DNA of 64,000 nt, taken from Ligula intestinalis. Lineage: Eukaryota; Platyhelminthes; Cestoda; Diphyllobothriidea; Diphyllobothriidae. Shown in pieces: positions 34,524 to 46,330 of the stretch. The translations under genes were made by a program, and so were the position numbers. The stretch spans positions 20,285,714 to 20,349,713 of the forward strand of contig JAYGXS010000001.1 in NCBI GenBank assembly GCA_036362985.1, written 5' to 3'. The stretch's first letter is position 1, and every line of letters begins with the position of its first letter. A model generated the notes under the pieces. That model worked only from the letters and a program-made list of their open reading frames with translations, was not told where the DNA came from and did no database searches.

Positions 34524-35985
34524 TGCATAATAATTTTCTAGGAAACTTTTCTTCGAAGAGAAATGAGCTGGGCTCCGCAAGTCTCAGGGATCACAGATCC
34601 TTGCGACCCTTTCGGCGTTTGATTTGATGGACATCTTCTAAAACCCTGAAACAGAGTTGCTGTCAAAGGGATAAGAAAAAGAAAAAATCAGTCCTGAATC
34701 CAACAGGCATGCATAGCCTCTCATCGTCAAAATCTTGCCAAAAATCAGTCAGAAAACAATTGTTAACCTCGGGTATTTGAAATTAAGCCGCCATTTCTTT
34801 GCCCCTTCATTCGCATGTAAATTCCTTATCTTTACATCGGTTGGCCCAGTACGACCATTATAAACCGATTTGTATCCCTCATTGTTTGTTTGATCTACAA
34901 CATTGAGATCATCAAAGGAAAACGCTAGCGCCGATTTGAAGAAAGTTCAATTTTGCATACTTTTGTGACATTTTCAAGGACATTTCTCCACGACGTTGAC
35001 AGTCGCTGTTTATGTGCCTCATTTTATTCATGGCGAATAGAGTACGTTTATGCTGAAATTGTTGGAATGATATTTTTGAAATAAAGTTTATCTCTCTCTC
35101 TCTCTGCCTCTCAGGACAAATCGCTGAGCGCCACTTTTACCTGGCGTAGCGGATATTCGCTGGAAATCCTACCGCTGATGAATTAAAATAGAGTGCTTTT
35201 TTCTGTACATCTTGCTAATGAGTTACGCAAGCAACTGCATTACAGGTAATATGGAAAATCAATATGTTTTTGCGACCCAATCAAAACCCCTTGAACATGA
35301 CAAGCACAATTTAAAGGTTACTCTTTTCATGTGGGTGCTAACAGGATGCTTTGCTCTCATCCGGTAGTGATGAAAATCCTGACATCAAACTCACACTCAA
35401 GTAAAGTACTGTAATTGTTAACACCCCCCTAGAAGATAAAAACGAAAATAATTTGATATAAACACGAAAAAAGGTATCCAACGGCAACAAGTGCTTAAAT
35501 ACAGTTGACCTTTTACGGACTTGCAGGGTTTGTAAAGCTCCGAGTATATAAAGTAGAAAGAGGGCTCAAAGGACAACTGTGCACAATTTCTCCAAATACG
35601 CATCCTCTATAATCATGGCATTAGGCGGAATCAATGATCTCGATTTTAAAACAATGCACATTTTATGAGCTTTATGACGCCACTTTCAGGAGAGTGGTGT
35701 CCTTCAATGAAGTGGCACCTAGTCTTATGACGTCATAATTCTTCGGTGTAAAATTTTCACAATCTGTTTAAGTGCGTACTGCACCTGAATCTTGTCATCA
35801 CAACGGGTCACGCGACAGATGCGCTGGCTCGACACGCGAGACAGGTCAGAGCACGACATGCCTCAACTGGGTTGCACTGAGTCCGCACATGCCATGAAAA
35901 GCGGCACACGTGCCACATCTAGCTGATCAAAAGTTTGGCGAGCTCCTCCATACGTGAAGAATGTATCGGAAGCGATTAGCCGTCT
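34524..35985. other. no gene; one retroelement-like 3' tail
   Basis: No convincing coding sequence. At 35078-35107 AAATAAAGTTTA is followed by a (TC)n run, which resembles the 3' end of a plus-strand LINE, but no protein was found upstream. Confidence 0.35.
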
Positions 35986-36617
35986 TCTCACCCCAAATTG
36001 ATTTGGAGTTGCGCACAGGCCAGAAGGAACCATCAGGCGCCGGGTCATGAGACCGAAAGACCCACTAATACGACAGGAAACGGCTAGAGTCATTTACCAG
36101 ATCTGGTGCAGTTGTGGACAAAGCAACTATGCCAGAGAGACTGGGAGGCTACACAGAACGCGACAAGGCCGAGCATGCAGCGGCGGCGAGAAAGAAAGAA
36201 GCCAACTCCCAGGTTGCAGCTCACTTAACGGGACCCGGCCATATTTTCAAGTTTGACGAGGCCGAAATCCTCGGAAGAGGGGACAACCGCGTGAGCCGCG
36301 AGCTGCTCGAGTCATGGTTCTCAGGCCCTCAGTCCATCGACAAGTGCAACGATTTGGCGTTCCCATATTGCGTACTGAGACATGGCCTGAACAAGAGAAT
36401 CAGTCATATGGGAAGAGGCAGACCCAGAAACCACTCTGACGACAATGAGCATAATTGTCGCGCAAATACCAAGTCCGCATCCGACACGGACAATCAAATC
36501 GTGGCAGTTTATACGTCCAAAATGCGAAGTGTCAAACCATCACCGCACCGACTAAGAACCAAGCGGTGGCTACTGGAGTGGATAATTATATTACGCACGC
36601 TGATGACCGTTATGAAC

Positions 36618-36625
36618 TATAAATA
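36618..36625 (+). promoter_or_regulatory. conserved TATAAATA box in PLE terminal region
   Basis: TATAAATA lies 60 nt before the hammerhead-like motif. The same box occurs at 62850-62857 (59 nt) and, reversed, at 62732-62739 (61 nt). Constant spacing suggests an internal pseudo-LTR promoter. Confidence 0.5.
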
Positions 36626-36684
36626 CCATGCAACCTGTGCATGTTACACGCCTATCTGCGCATGCTTAGATAATGCTACCATTA

Positions 36685-36724
36685 ACTGTGATTAAGGATT
36701 CCCGACGGAAGCCGAACCATCAGG
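36685..36724 (+). ncRNA. hammerhead-like motif o, decayed
   Basis: Core GTGATTA in place of CTGATGA, helix II GGATT/AAGCC over an 8-nt loop, GAAC in place of GAAA. Helix I ACT/AGG keeps two pairs. Same subfamily as 62632-62671 and 62916-62955. Probably inactive. Confidence 0.4.
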
Positions 36725-36770
36725 ATAATAAAGGTCTTGTTCCAGTAGTCGCGTCTTTTTCTTCTGAACT

Positions 36771-37450
36771 GCTTTCTGTAGCTCGCATATTTACGTCTAG
36801 TGCAGGAGTTTGCTGGCAAGCCTAGGCACAGTGTCACGTCCCACCAACCGTCTGCACCCAGTCCCGCATCATATGACTGACTGGCTCGGACAGCGGACTG
36901 CTTCGTGTGAAAGAGAAGAGTGACTGAGGTTGACTCTAGAAAACTCATTTCCAAGACACTTCAACGTTAGCCTGTAAACATTAAAACATGATGCACTTTT
37001 AAAGTCATAAGATGCGCTAAAATTTGAAGCTCTCGACTGAAGGGCTACTTCGGTCCTCTAAGGATGCGGGGCCAGGCCGTAGTGGCTCCTTCTAACGACG
37101 ATCAATCCCATCCCCCCAACTGGATCAAATACTAGTTTGTCCGTGGTTTCTAGGAGCAACTGATCCAGTGTGCGCGAGACAAGTCAGGTGAAATACGCAT
37201 AGACGCTGTGGTTGGCTTTTTAAAAAGGCAAAAGCAACGAGATCCGCAGGAATAAATGACATCATAAAAATTGATGACCTTTTTTCAACCAAACCTAGGA
37301 GGTGGACACCTGATAGGTAAATAAAGCATAGTATGCTAGTTTAAGACGTGGTTGAGCATGGCGAGAGGAATAAGGGAGACGGAGGCATGTTCCACGAGGT
37401 CATAAGACCCTGCGAATCTCATTACGTTTGCCTTGTTCGCATATCTTCCG
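36771..37450. other. no recognisable feature
   Basis: No coding sequence or matched repeat seen. Confidence 0.4.
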
Positions 37451-37454
37451 GCAA

Positions 37455-38453
37455 AACAGAGCTTGGCGCTGTTAATACAGAAGACGCCATTGATTATGCA
37501 ATATTTCGACATATGCGAAAGACTAAAACTCTTTCTCAAATCGGAATTGACTCCAGTTCTGATGCTGATTATCGTGTAGTCTATTCTGAAGTCATTTCAG
37601 TCAGTTTAGGATGCCGGCTTTTTAACAAGCTTCGTTTTGACTCCTAAAAAATGCATCTATTGTAACAACTGCCTACTTAGGTAGTATGCCATTTATTTTG
37701 ACTGCCTTTATAAATTCAAATATATTTTATGAAAAACATGGACGAAAAAATTATTTCTTGCATATGTTTGATAGCAAATAACGCCTTCGTTAAATTTCAT
37801 ACTTGAAAAAAGGATAGCTTTCGGATAGCTTTCTAACCTAGTGACTGCTATACTCGAATTTAAGGTTAAGAAACGGCGCACTGTGTACATCTTGTTAAAG
37901 GAAATGTACGTTTTCACCTACAGTCTGAAGAAGAGTTCACATAATAGTCATAAAATGTTGAAATAGATGTGGAACATATTTTATGCAGTTTAGGTAGCGT
38001 TAATAAACTAACAGATACGATGTTTTATAAATAAATGCCTCACAGTTGTAGAAAAGCTTATAATTAGCAACTTTTAAACGCGAAAGCTTCCTTTCCTTCA
38101 AGTATAAAATTTAAAGAAGGCGTAATTTGCTATCAAACTTGTACCAGAAAAAATGTTTCGTCCATGTTTTCTATAAAATGTATTTGAATTTTTTAAGACA
38201 GTCAAAATCAATGATAAAAAGGCATGCTACTTAAGAAGTCAATTTTTAAAATAAATATGTTTTGCTAGGATTCCGAACGAAGCCAGTTGAAAAGACGGCA
38301 TCCTATACTGACTAAAGTGATTTCAGAACAGACTAAACGATAATCAGTATCAGAACTGGAGTCAATTCCGATTAGCGAAAGAATATCAGTCTTTCGCATA
38401 TGTCGAAATATTGTATGATCAACGGCATCTACTGTAGTTGCACCCGAGCCCAC
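37455..38453. repeat. inverted pair of long-repeat fragments (about 390-bp arms)
   Basis: 37455-37845 (plus) matches 38055-38453 (minus): ATATTTCGACATATGCGAAA then GACT, GGAATTGACTCCAGTTCTGA and AACATGGACGAAA. Part of each arm matches the unclassified long repeat (AGGATGCCGGCTTTT, AGCAAATAACGCC). Both arms hold an open stretch of about 55 codons ending at the same place, but most differences change the amino acid, so I do not call a gene. Confidence 0.8.
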
Positions 38454-38474
38454 ATCTAGCTGTTCCAGTTTCAT

Positions 38475-39150
38475 TGTTCAAGTGGCCCAGGAGAATGAGA
38501 GAAAAAAGAGTACGATAGATGCTGCGCAAGTCTGCTTTAACTATAAACTAATAAAAGCGCATATATTTTCCTGTACATCATCGTTCGTGACGGTCGAAAT
38601 GACATGGGACTGCAGAGGAAGTTGAGCTTCAGTCGGCATCGGACTGACTTTTGCTTAAAGTAAGCTTCCGTCCACTGCAATGGTTAAATAAGAAGGTCCG
38701 ATGAAACGAAAAATTCTTATTTGGAGAAATAAAAGTCCATTTATAAGTAGCCTTTAGTCATTCTGCTAGCAAAGACTTGGTTTGACCTACACACATATCG
38801 CACCATATGAAGTGCGACCACGCAAGCGTTGAAAATACATGACAGAGGTGTGACTCGGATGCAGCTAGACTTTTATCCTCGTCTGAATAAGGAGAGGAGA
38901 CGAAGAACCAGTGTGCTAAGAAAATGGATGCCAGAAACCCAGACATAGTGTGACATAAAAGCTCTTCTTTAAAGTTCCAAGCGAGCATTTGATATAACCT
39001 TCGTCAGTGTGAAACTGGCCCAAGATTCCAAAGATAAATCTATAAATTTAAAAAATTTTATTAGCGATAACTCTAATGTTGGTGAGTAGCACAGTGACTC
39101 CATTCTATAAATACTGCAAATCACGTACGAATTACTGGTAGTTGATATTA
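38475..39150. other. no recognisable feature
   Basis: No coding sequence or repeat assigned. Confidence 0.4.
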
Positions 39151-39190
39151 TCCCTGAGGGTGGCTTCGAACTGGAAGTCGAAAAGTCAGA
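39151..39190 (+). ncRNA. hammerhead-like motif e
   Basis: Core CTGAGGG (A9 changed to G), T, helix II GGCTTC/GAAGTC (6 bp) with loop GAACTG, GAAA, then AAGT, C and AGA. Helix I pairs only partly. GATGAATAAA and CTTCTTC follow directly, as at other PLE ends. Confidence 0.5.
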
Positions 39191-39199
39191 TGAATAAAC

Positions 39200-39765
39200 T
39201 TCTTCAAATTTGCAAAAGTTACCATGCCGAGATAGGAATCATAGGTCACGTATTGCTCACCGGAACGAATTCGTTGGTTTGCTGACCTTTCGGTCAGCTG
39301 AGCCGGCTGTCCTTTGTCGAAGCGTTAACTGACCGTATCGATCAGCAATTCAAAGTTTTGGCTGTACGTTTTGGCCATGGGCTGATTGATTTTTCGCCTT
39401 TCGCTGTTTGGTCCTCCGTGTAGATTTCGGCATAGTTTGACGGCAGTTGGTGTTCTGTTTCGTCCCCACAGTAGAGGATGCTGGTAGTCCAGCTCCCTTT
39501 TCCGGTGGGCTGTTTTCGTTTGAAAATCCTGACTTCGGTTTGACCTTGTCCTGTGCTTTACTTACGTACTGGCATAGGGCTTTGTAGGCCGCGGGCAGTT
39601 CCAGATACCTGTTGACAGAGTTAACGTCTGAGTATCATGCCTGAAGAGCCAGTCTTTCCGCTTTTGAGGTTTCTCGGCCTATGATGGTCGCCCCTTGAAT
39701 ATAGAAGTTGTGGCCAGTCTCTGCGATATGTGTTGCAAGCTGAGTTTAGGTCTGGTTTTCGGACC
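39200..39765 (-). pseudogene. PLE C-terminal remnant
   Basis: On the minus strand this matches 21060-21230 closely (TTGTAGGCCGCGGGCAG, CTGTTGACAGAGTTAACG, CTTTTGAGGTTT as read on plus). Translation in pieces gives the GIY-YIG distal part and the C-terminal tail of that subfamily, with several frameshifts. It runs towards the plus-strand hammerhead-like motif at 39151-39190, so the two ends are inverted as in the short PLEs. Confidence 0.6.
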
Positions 39766-40600
39766 TTCTTTAAAGGTTCTTCTTCAGGCTTGACGGACTA
39801 AAGGAGCTGTGGTAAAGATAACAGTCTCCCACCGACCGTTTCTCTTCCTCCAGTCATTCAGAACAAGGCGAAAATCAGGGAACATATTCACATGCCTAGT
39901 GACCACGAGCACTTCCTACCTAGATAGAGAATTAAAAGTTGTACGAAGTGAGGCAAATGCTCGCGTTCCAGGCAGGTGTTAGTTGAAAAGAAAAAGGCGC
40001 ACCACTTGCCCTGAGGCCCGATATCTCTGCGATTAGTTTATGCGGACCAGCTATCCGAAGGTATTTATAAGCCAGAGTCAACCAGAAACAGCCCATACGG
40101 TATGGCATGCTCTGCCATATATAAAGGACACAAGGACTATAGCATTTACTGGAACTAATAAATTAAGCAAGTGACATGGAAGTACGTCCAACATGTCAAA
40201 ACCTTTACCGCCCCACGCAAGCAAAAATGGAGTACTCGATTTGGCCGGTCGAATGCAACAAACCCCGCCTGCATCAGACAAAACATATTCTAGGTAAAAT
40301 AAGTTTCTTTTGCTGGGTTCTCTTCATGAAGCATGCATATATCACACGAAGCAGGACTAGAAAATCATTTAACCTCAAATTACTGAAGTAAATATGTGAG
40401 AAACCTACCGATGATATTTTCTCCATCGATCCAGAGGAACTTATTTTTAATCGATCTGACATTAAACCTAACAAGCTGCAAACAGAAACCCTAGCATTAA
40501 TATTGTAATAGGTCCCCAGGCTAGATGTGTGCTACCCAGTCTCTGTCTTGACCGTCGAACAAAGAAAACAACGAACAAGATCGTAAAGGACAGGAAGTCA
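39766..40600. other. no recognisable feature
   Basis: No coding sequence or repeat assigned. Confidence 0.35.
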
Positions 40601-40800
40601 TTTATTGTGTCCCATCAAAGGGAATACATGATAACGAAGGTTATACATGGGACCAATCAGGTTGTGTCCTCATGCGCCTAGCGGCTCGATTGGCCATCTG
40701 GCTGCCTCTGTCCTGTCCGCCGCGGACGACTTCGGCTCCTTCAGGCGCGCCCCTCCACGCGCGCCCTTTGTTCGTGGGCGGACCATTAACGTGACCTAAG
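40600..40800 (-). promoter_or_regulatory. GC-rich promoter-like block
   Basis: CpG-rich, with CCAAT boxes in both orientations (GGACCAATCAGG on plus, GGCCAATCGAGC on minus). On the minus strand AATAAA follows at about 40597. LTR-like in composition and order, but no LTR partner was found. Confidence 0.3.
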
Positions 40801-40959
40801 AACTCGCCAAGGCCGCTCGTTAGGAATAATCTTAAAAAGTAGGACTTGATATCCGTGTATCGAACAAAAGACTTAATGCCATTGCAGTTAAAGCACAATT
40901 TGAGAACATGCACTCTCAAATATCGGACATAAAACCCAAATTCACTGACGAAGAGGGTT

Positions 40960-42470
40960 GGATAAAATTTGAATTTGCGGAAATTTCGTGCCGGTACCGA
41001 AGCACTCCAATATCGCACACGTATAACAAAGGAGCATGCAGTTGGTCTATCCGCTTTGAAACATTACAAAGAAATAGTACTTTCAAAACCGGACAAAGGG
41101 CAGGGTGGAATCATCCGCAATCGTAGGCATCATATTACGAAAATAAAGAAAGATATTTCAAATGATTCGAGTGAATTCCGTTTTAAAAACGCAAGGTAAA
41201 GAAAAAAACAAAGGCACTGGAAGATTCCACCTGGAAAAATATCAAACCTCTGCTATTTAATAATCTGGTGAATACCAAAACAGCTATATCCCTAAAACTT
41301 AGAGTTTCAAATATTCCTCGACTATCTGGATTACCTAAAACTCATAAATAGGATACTTCCTAAGACCAATTCTGTCCATGTATAATTCACCTTTTCACAG
41401 GTAAGCACGGTGGCTGGTAAAGGAATTACAGCCAATCCGCCATCGCACTTTGACCTATGCGTTAAGATCCAGTTTTCATTCTATTGAAGAAATTAGCCAG
41501 CAAACAATTTCTGACAAAAACATGATACATGGAGGTTGAGTCAGTAGTTACTAAGGTGGCATTAGATGCAATAATAGATATTATTTGTGCTTCGCCTTCT
41601 GAAATTCGCCTGTTCCCAGAAATATTACGGGACGTGCTAAAAGTGTGGACAAATAATGTCCACTTTCTATTCAACGGCTAACTATACAGACAACTTGGCG
41701 GAGTAGCACTGGAAATTCCATTTGGTCCGACCGTTGCCAAAATCTTTAGGTGCCATCTAGAAGTAAAAATTTCATCAAAATTGAACAGAACAACACTTTA
41801 CAAAAGATATGTGAATGATGTCTTCATGGTATTCAAAAACATTGAAAAAACTGAAGATTTTCTGTTTATAATGAATAGTTTGGATCCCAGATGGCTGTTT
41901 TCACAAGAAATCAGAATTCCACGTTCTTCCTACAGATGACGAGCATTAGCAAAATGTATTGGCTCCATTTAATTCTGGAGTCATAGCACGATTTGAATTT
42001 GAATTTGTTTTCTAAATATATCAAGAATGGATCAAAAGCGACCGAGTGCAATGCCGCGGGACTAGGCATCAGAATTGCGCACAGGCCTTAGACTATCATA
42101 CGCAGCAGGGTTATGATAATCAACGACCGATTAAATCCTAGTGAATAGTTGGGTGAAGTGGATTGCGTCCCATGCCCAAACCATCCTAGAAAATACCTAG
42201 GGCAGACTGGACGCATGTTTGGACCGCGCATACACAAGCATAAGCTGGCCGTAGGATGGTGTGACAGATTAGCCCAAATGGCTGCGCACACCTATGAAAC
42301 TGGACATGAGTGTAACTCTTCAGACACTAAGATAATCGCCCACGCCATAAGCAGGACAAGTCGGGAATTGATTGAAGCCTAGGTCTCCGATGAGAACTCA
42401 GTCAATCAATTTATCGATCTGGCACCAACACTAAAAGCCTCGCCCAGTCACCTACGGACTGGCTTTGCTG
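40960..42470 (+). pseudogene. PLE with reverse transcriptase and GIY-YIG endonuclease, heavily decayed
   Basis: The most complete PLE in gene order. Near 41060: IVLSKPDKGQGG (palm motif 1). Near 41300: IPRLSGLPKTHK. Near 41690: LGGVALEIPFGPTVAKIF. Near 41805: YKRYVNDVFMVF (YVDD changed to YVND). Then EDFLFIMNSL. Near 42070-42382: the connector, PCPNHPRKYLGQTGRMFGPR (YIGQTGR-like GIY-YIG), HKLAVGWCDRLAQMAAHTYE, TGHECN and SRELIEA. Stops and frameshifts are frequent throughout. A hammerhead-like motif (42575-42614) and a TTC tract follow. Confidence 0.85.
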
Positions 42471-42574
42471 ATGCTTGATAAGGCTATGCTATGGTTCAGC
42501 TTCAGTGACCAAGCTTGCCCTAAGTTTGCTGAAGCTCATGTCGGGCATCGTCGAAAACGACTGTTGAACATTCA

Positions 42575-42614
42575 TCTCTGAAGATCGACCCCAGTAAGAG
42601 TTCAAAAGCTCAGA
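42575..42614 (+). ncRNA. hammerhead-like motif f
   Basis: Core CTGAAGA, T, helix II CGACCC/GAGTTC (two mismatches), AAAA in place of GAAA, helix III AGCT, H17 C, helix I TCT/AGA. It ends the PLE at 40960-42640. Decayed. Confidence 0.45.
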
Positions 42615-42644
42615 CTAATCAAGCCATAATTCCGGTGAGGAAAG

Positions 42645-42840
42645 AGCCTTCTTCTTCTTCTTCTTCTTCTTCTTCTTCTTCTTCTTCTTCTTCTTCTTCT
42701 TCTTCTTCTTCTTCTTCTTCTTCTTCTTCTTTTTCTTCTTCTTCTTCTTCTGCTTCTTCTTCTCCTCCTCCTCCTCCTCCTTCTTCTTCTTCTTCTTCTT
42801 CTTCTTTTTCTTCTTCTTCTCCTTGTTCTTCTTCTTCTTT
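42645..42840 (+). repeat. (TTC)n microsatellite, about 195 bp
   Basis: Nearly uninterrupted TTC repeats with TCC interruptions near 42760-42780. It begins directly where the PLE 3' end (CCATAATTCCGGTG) finishes. Other PLE 3' ends finish with three to five TTC units. Confidence 0.95.
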
Positions 42841-43096
42841 TTTACAGTTGCCTTTGATTTTCTGCTTTCTAATCTCATCAGGAGTTATGAAATATCGTGG
42901 AGTAAATCCTTCGGGGCCAGTCGTTTTTAGGCGCCTACGGAAAGCAGACGCAGTTGCTAGTCCTTACGTGCAAACCACCTAATCCAAATTTAGCCTGAGA
43001 AAGGACAAACTGGCGGACGTCAGCGTTTCTGTTATTTCCTGAAAATATAAAAATCCCAGACTGCGTATAAATTTGTCCTGTTACTTCATGCTGTGA

Positions 43097-43500
43097 GTAA
43101 AGAAGGTTGGTCAGGCACTGGAACAGTTTTCTATTGTCCTGAGTTTTCAGACTCGTACAGGAGTTCATTCTCAGAGGTAGCAACAGCATGAAAAAAGGGG
43201 CAATTACAGGGGGTTTAAACCAATCAACTATTCGTAGCATAGGTCTGGAGGTGACTGCGCAAGGCCTAGAATCAACTCGATAAATCGATCGAGTTCCATC
43301 CGTGAAGCAGGATTCACTCGATTCTCGGCTCGTATTGTTTCCGGAGTAATCAATTGTCTTCGCTGAGAAGCTGAACTCATTGCCCGTTTCGTAGGTGTGA
43401 GCAACCTCTTGCGATAATTCGTCGCCCCATCGTACAGCCAACTTATGTTTGTGTATGCGCGATCCAAGCCTTCGTTTAAGTTGAAGTGTGTACTTACAAG
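43097..43500 (-). pseudogene. PLE GIY-YIG distal fragment and 3' end
   Basis: The minus strand shows the start of the distal endonuclease part (HKHKLAVRWGDELSQEV), AHTYETGNEFSFSAKTIDY, SRESSESCFTDG and IYRVDSRP-like C-terminal sequence. The hammerhead-like motif at 43138-43177 and a CTTCTTTAC end follow. Same subfamily as the plus-strand PLE ending at 42640, in opposite orientation across the TTC tract. The catalytic core upstream is missing. Confidence 0.75.
43138..43177 (-). ncRNA. hammerhead-like motif g
   Basis: Core CTGAGAA, T, helix II GAACTC/GAGTCT (mostly paired) with loop CTGTAC, GAAA, AACT, C, and helix I CCT/AGG (3 bp). Confidence 0.45.
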
Positions 43501-43904
43501 AAAAAAATTAGGCTGTTAAAATGGCGAGTCAACCGTGCGTGGCAGAGCAGACCTGCTGGGGACACATGTAGTCTTACCTGCGCCTCGGCACGCTTCCATC
43601 AAGGGGAGAGTGAGATACCAAGCCGAGACAGCCTCTGGTCACATAAGACCTGCGTGTGAAAGAACAGATGACTCATTGACGCAGTTAGTGTGAGATAAGG
43701 ACCGCGGGGCGCACCTGCAGAGTCCGAGACGATGCAACAAGAAGTGACCTGGCAGGCCTGCATTGACTTCATGCATCCACGGTTTAAGTTGAAACATGTG
43801 AAAATATGGGGACGTAAACAGAAAAAGTTCGTGAGCCGGACATTAAGAGAATCGGTCAAAATCGGACCAGCTGTTGGATATAGAAGATAGTCGTGTTTTG
43901 AGAA

Positions 43905-44205
43905 GAAGAAGAAGACTCGATCGCTGGGACAGTATGTTTATTCGCCTGACGTTTCGACATCCGTCGTGGATTCATCATCAGAGACATTTTGACTAGACTT
44001 GCACACAGGACTTTGAAAAGCAAAAAATATCCCCACGCCTGCTTTTCAGCCAAGTCATGGTACTACAGAAATGAGCAAACTCCTTAACATAAAGTACTTC
44101 TTTTCTGATTAATGTGCGCGAGTGAATCCGACTAGAGTTTGTCACAGGCTTAATCACGACAGAGTGAAAAGATAAGCAGTCATTTAGGGGTAAGGGCCGT
44201 GCATG
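43905..44205 (-). mobile_element. solo PLE pseudo-LTR-like end (minus)
   Basis: No coding part. The upstream segment (43990-44200) recurs in reverse at 53235-53448. It is followed on the minus strand by the hammerhead-like motif, GTCAGGCGAATAAA, CCCAGCGATCGAGTC and TTCTTCTTC. Confidence 0.7.
43944..43985 (-). ncRNA. hammerhead-like motif h
   Basis: Core CTGATGA, T, helix II GAATCC/GGATGTC (6 bp, one bulged G) with loop ACGAC, GAAA, helix III ACGT, H17 C, helix I GTCT/AGGC (one wobble). It differs from motif d at helix II positions in a pairing-preserving way. Confidence 0.65.
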
Positions 44206-44221
44206 TTAGCTCAGAAAAAAC

Positions 44222-44375
44222 TATCGTTGTGATCGTGAATATGCTGGAACTGAGGTGTTCATCCGATCTATCTGAGGCTCGGTGTGATTGGCTGCTGACG
44301 ATTAACAAGCAGAAATGGCCATTGCGGTCTCCTTTTGCTTTGTTGGATCCATTCCATACATCAGTATATTTGAGG
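44222..44375 (+). repeat. 150-bp interspersed repeat, copy 1
   Basis: GGAACTGAGGTG, TTCATCCGATCTATCTGAGG, CAAGCAGAAATGGCC, GGTCTCCTTTTGCTTTGTTG and GATCCATTCCATACATCAGT match 48965-49118. A short (AAAT)n/(AT)n microsatellite follows at 44398-44430. Function unknown. Confidence 0.7.
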
Positions 44376-44432
44376 TTTCTAGGCATAGACCAAAATTTGA
44401 TAAATAAATAAATAAATATATATATATTTGGG

Positions 44433-46330
44433 GCAAACCACTCACAGCCTGCATTTGAGTTCACATGAACTATAAGAGTGCCCAAAATCAACGGCAAAAT
44501 GGACACTTAACGGGAAGTTCGTATTTACATTAAATATCCAATATCCTGAATACCACTAGGTAATATCGCAAGATGATCAGTTTCGCTGTTCTCCTTAAGT
44601 AATTTCTCCTTATTAAAAAGGTGGTTCAGAATTTATTTAGAATAACATGAGAGCGGTCACTGACTGTAAGTTAGTTCCGAATGCTAACGGAGAGCAATAT
44701 CCGGGCCATTGTAATTTGACTAAATTTCATTAACTGTAGACTGCACCAAAGACAGGTAGCTGAAACGTATTATCTTTCCTATATGTTCCTCTGCATTTAT
44801 TTCCAACTTCAAGCAATATCAGAACAAGTTTGGACACACTTCGCTGCTAATTATATTACAAGTCTTGAGAAATTAATTGCCAGATCCCTAACAAAATAAA
44901 ATAACTGTGAGAGTGTATGTGTTCTTCTGTGTAGGACCATCGGAGCGCTATCTCAGAGTTCACTTAAGAACCAGCATGAAACTAACCTCCAGTTCACAAT
45001 TTAATTACGTGCCTGAGATTGATATATGGCAGTCGCCTACTCATAGTCCAGATTTCTTCCTAACATTCCTGCGCCCTTGTTGCCTTGAAATGGGGCTACT
45101 GATATAACTGCCCTTACAAACTGTCTCAACGACATCTAGACATATGCAGTGTTTTGTGCCTGGCTGGCACTTGACTAACTCTAGTGTAATAAAGGAGACT
45201 TGTGGAGTAGTTTGATCGCTCTTATTTTTCTGCACTTTCTAACACGTCGAGAAGACCATCGTTAGGGATGAAAACAGCGACAGGATAATGACGTCACTTA
45301 ACCATCGACCAGTCTCGAGGGTTCGGAAATGACTGTGCTATGTTCTTTGTGCTAGTGGTAGGCTGACTTCTCATCTGAGGCCAGTACTCAATCGTCTACG
45401 AATGGCTACGAATTTTAATTCAAGACATCTTTGGAAAGACTGGAGAGCCGATTGCAAGGAAACGTCACCAAATCACATAGCCAGCTTATTTTCGGGTGTA
45501 TATGATTTGAGCCTGTTTAGACAGAAGTGTTGCCCAAATGAAAGGCATACCGGGTTGTAGTCACCCAGTCAGTGAGTGGTCTCTTGAAATGTCAATAAAA
45601 ATCCTAAAATGCCTGTTGGATTCGAAGGGATTACTGAAGTCTGCTTCTAACGTTTTTTGGTCTGGAGCATAATCTTCAGCTGGTCTTTGAGTGCGCGTGA
45701 TTTCGGTTGGCTGCAAAATTAACAGTCAATACATTATGACTATTTAAGTAGAACGCCCATATTCCCTCGATTTTAAAGCGCTTTTTAAGTCCACATATAT
45801 TTAATCGCGACTGAGCTCAAGTATGTTGCAAATACAAGAGGTGCACGATCAGCTCGTGTGTTCAATTCTAATTGTGAAATGTTAATATATGTTTCTGATG
45901 GTAATTTGATAGAAAATTATGCCTTCAGTTAATTCTATACCAAAAGAAGGGCATTTTAGGTTTTAATTTTTTTAGCGTGCCCAAGCTGCCAATACATTCA
46001 GATCTATAATTTTCGTTCTAGAAGCGGTATGCGCTCTGTATAATTAATTAAGTAGTTCCCTATGATGATACTTAACGGCGCTCATTAACGGTTACATTGG
46101 ATGAGGACAATATTGTATATTTCATGAGAAAAATTAGAAGCCAATCAGATACGATGTAGTTGGAATAAATAGGGCACAATCTTAAAAAATCTTAACATGA
46201 GAAACTTTTTTAAAAGCGAAAAGTAGCCTTTCCTTGCGAAAAAAATTCGAGCAGACGCGGCTGCCTATCAACTGGATGCCTGAAAAATATTTTGTTCAAG
46301 GTCTGTAAAAATATTTTAGTTCGAACCGTC
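44433..46330. other. no gene; scattered long-repeat traces
   Basis: No convincing coding sequence. 45920-46300 shows weak similarity to the unclassified long repeat (AGCGAAAAGTAGCC, GCCTATCAACTGG). Confidence 0.35.

Larger units (their letters stand above)
35985..36770 (+). pseudogene. PLE GIY-YIG endonuclease and 3' end
   Basis: Starts in the connector with IRRRVMRPKDPLIRQETARV and IYQIWCSCGQSNYARETGR (GIY-YIG; CxCG knuckle kept, YVGETG changed to YARETG). A frameshift near 36150 leads to AEHAAAARKKEANSQVAAHL, GPGHIFKFDEAEILGRGDN, SRELLESWF and INKC-like SIDKCND. The remaining coding region reads on to 36695 through what is really 3' UTR. TATAAATA at 36618-36625, a hammerhead-like motif at 36685-36724, AATAAA and TCTTTTTCTTCTG follow. 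No reverse transcriptase precedes it, so it is 5'-truncated. Confidence 0.8.

Noticed and set aside
40641..41018. Minus-strand frame of 125 codons
   Set aside because: It runs across the GC-rich block and antisense to the PLE start at 40960; no family resemblance.
42615..42982. Poly-lysine and poly-serine proteins
   Set aside because: They are translations of the TTC microsatellite.
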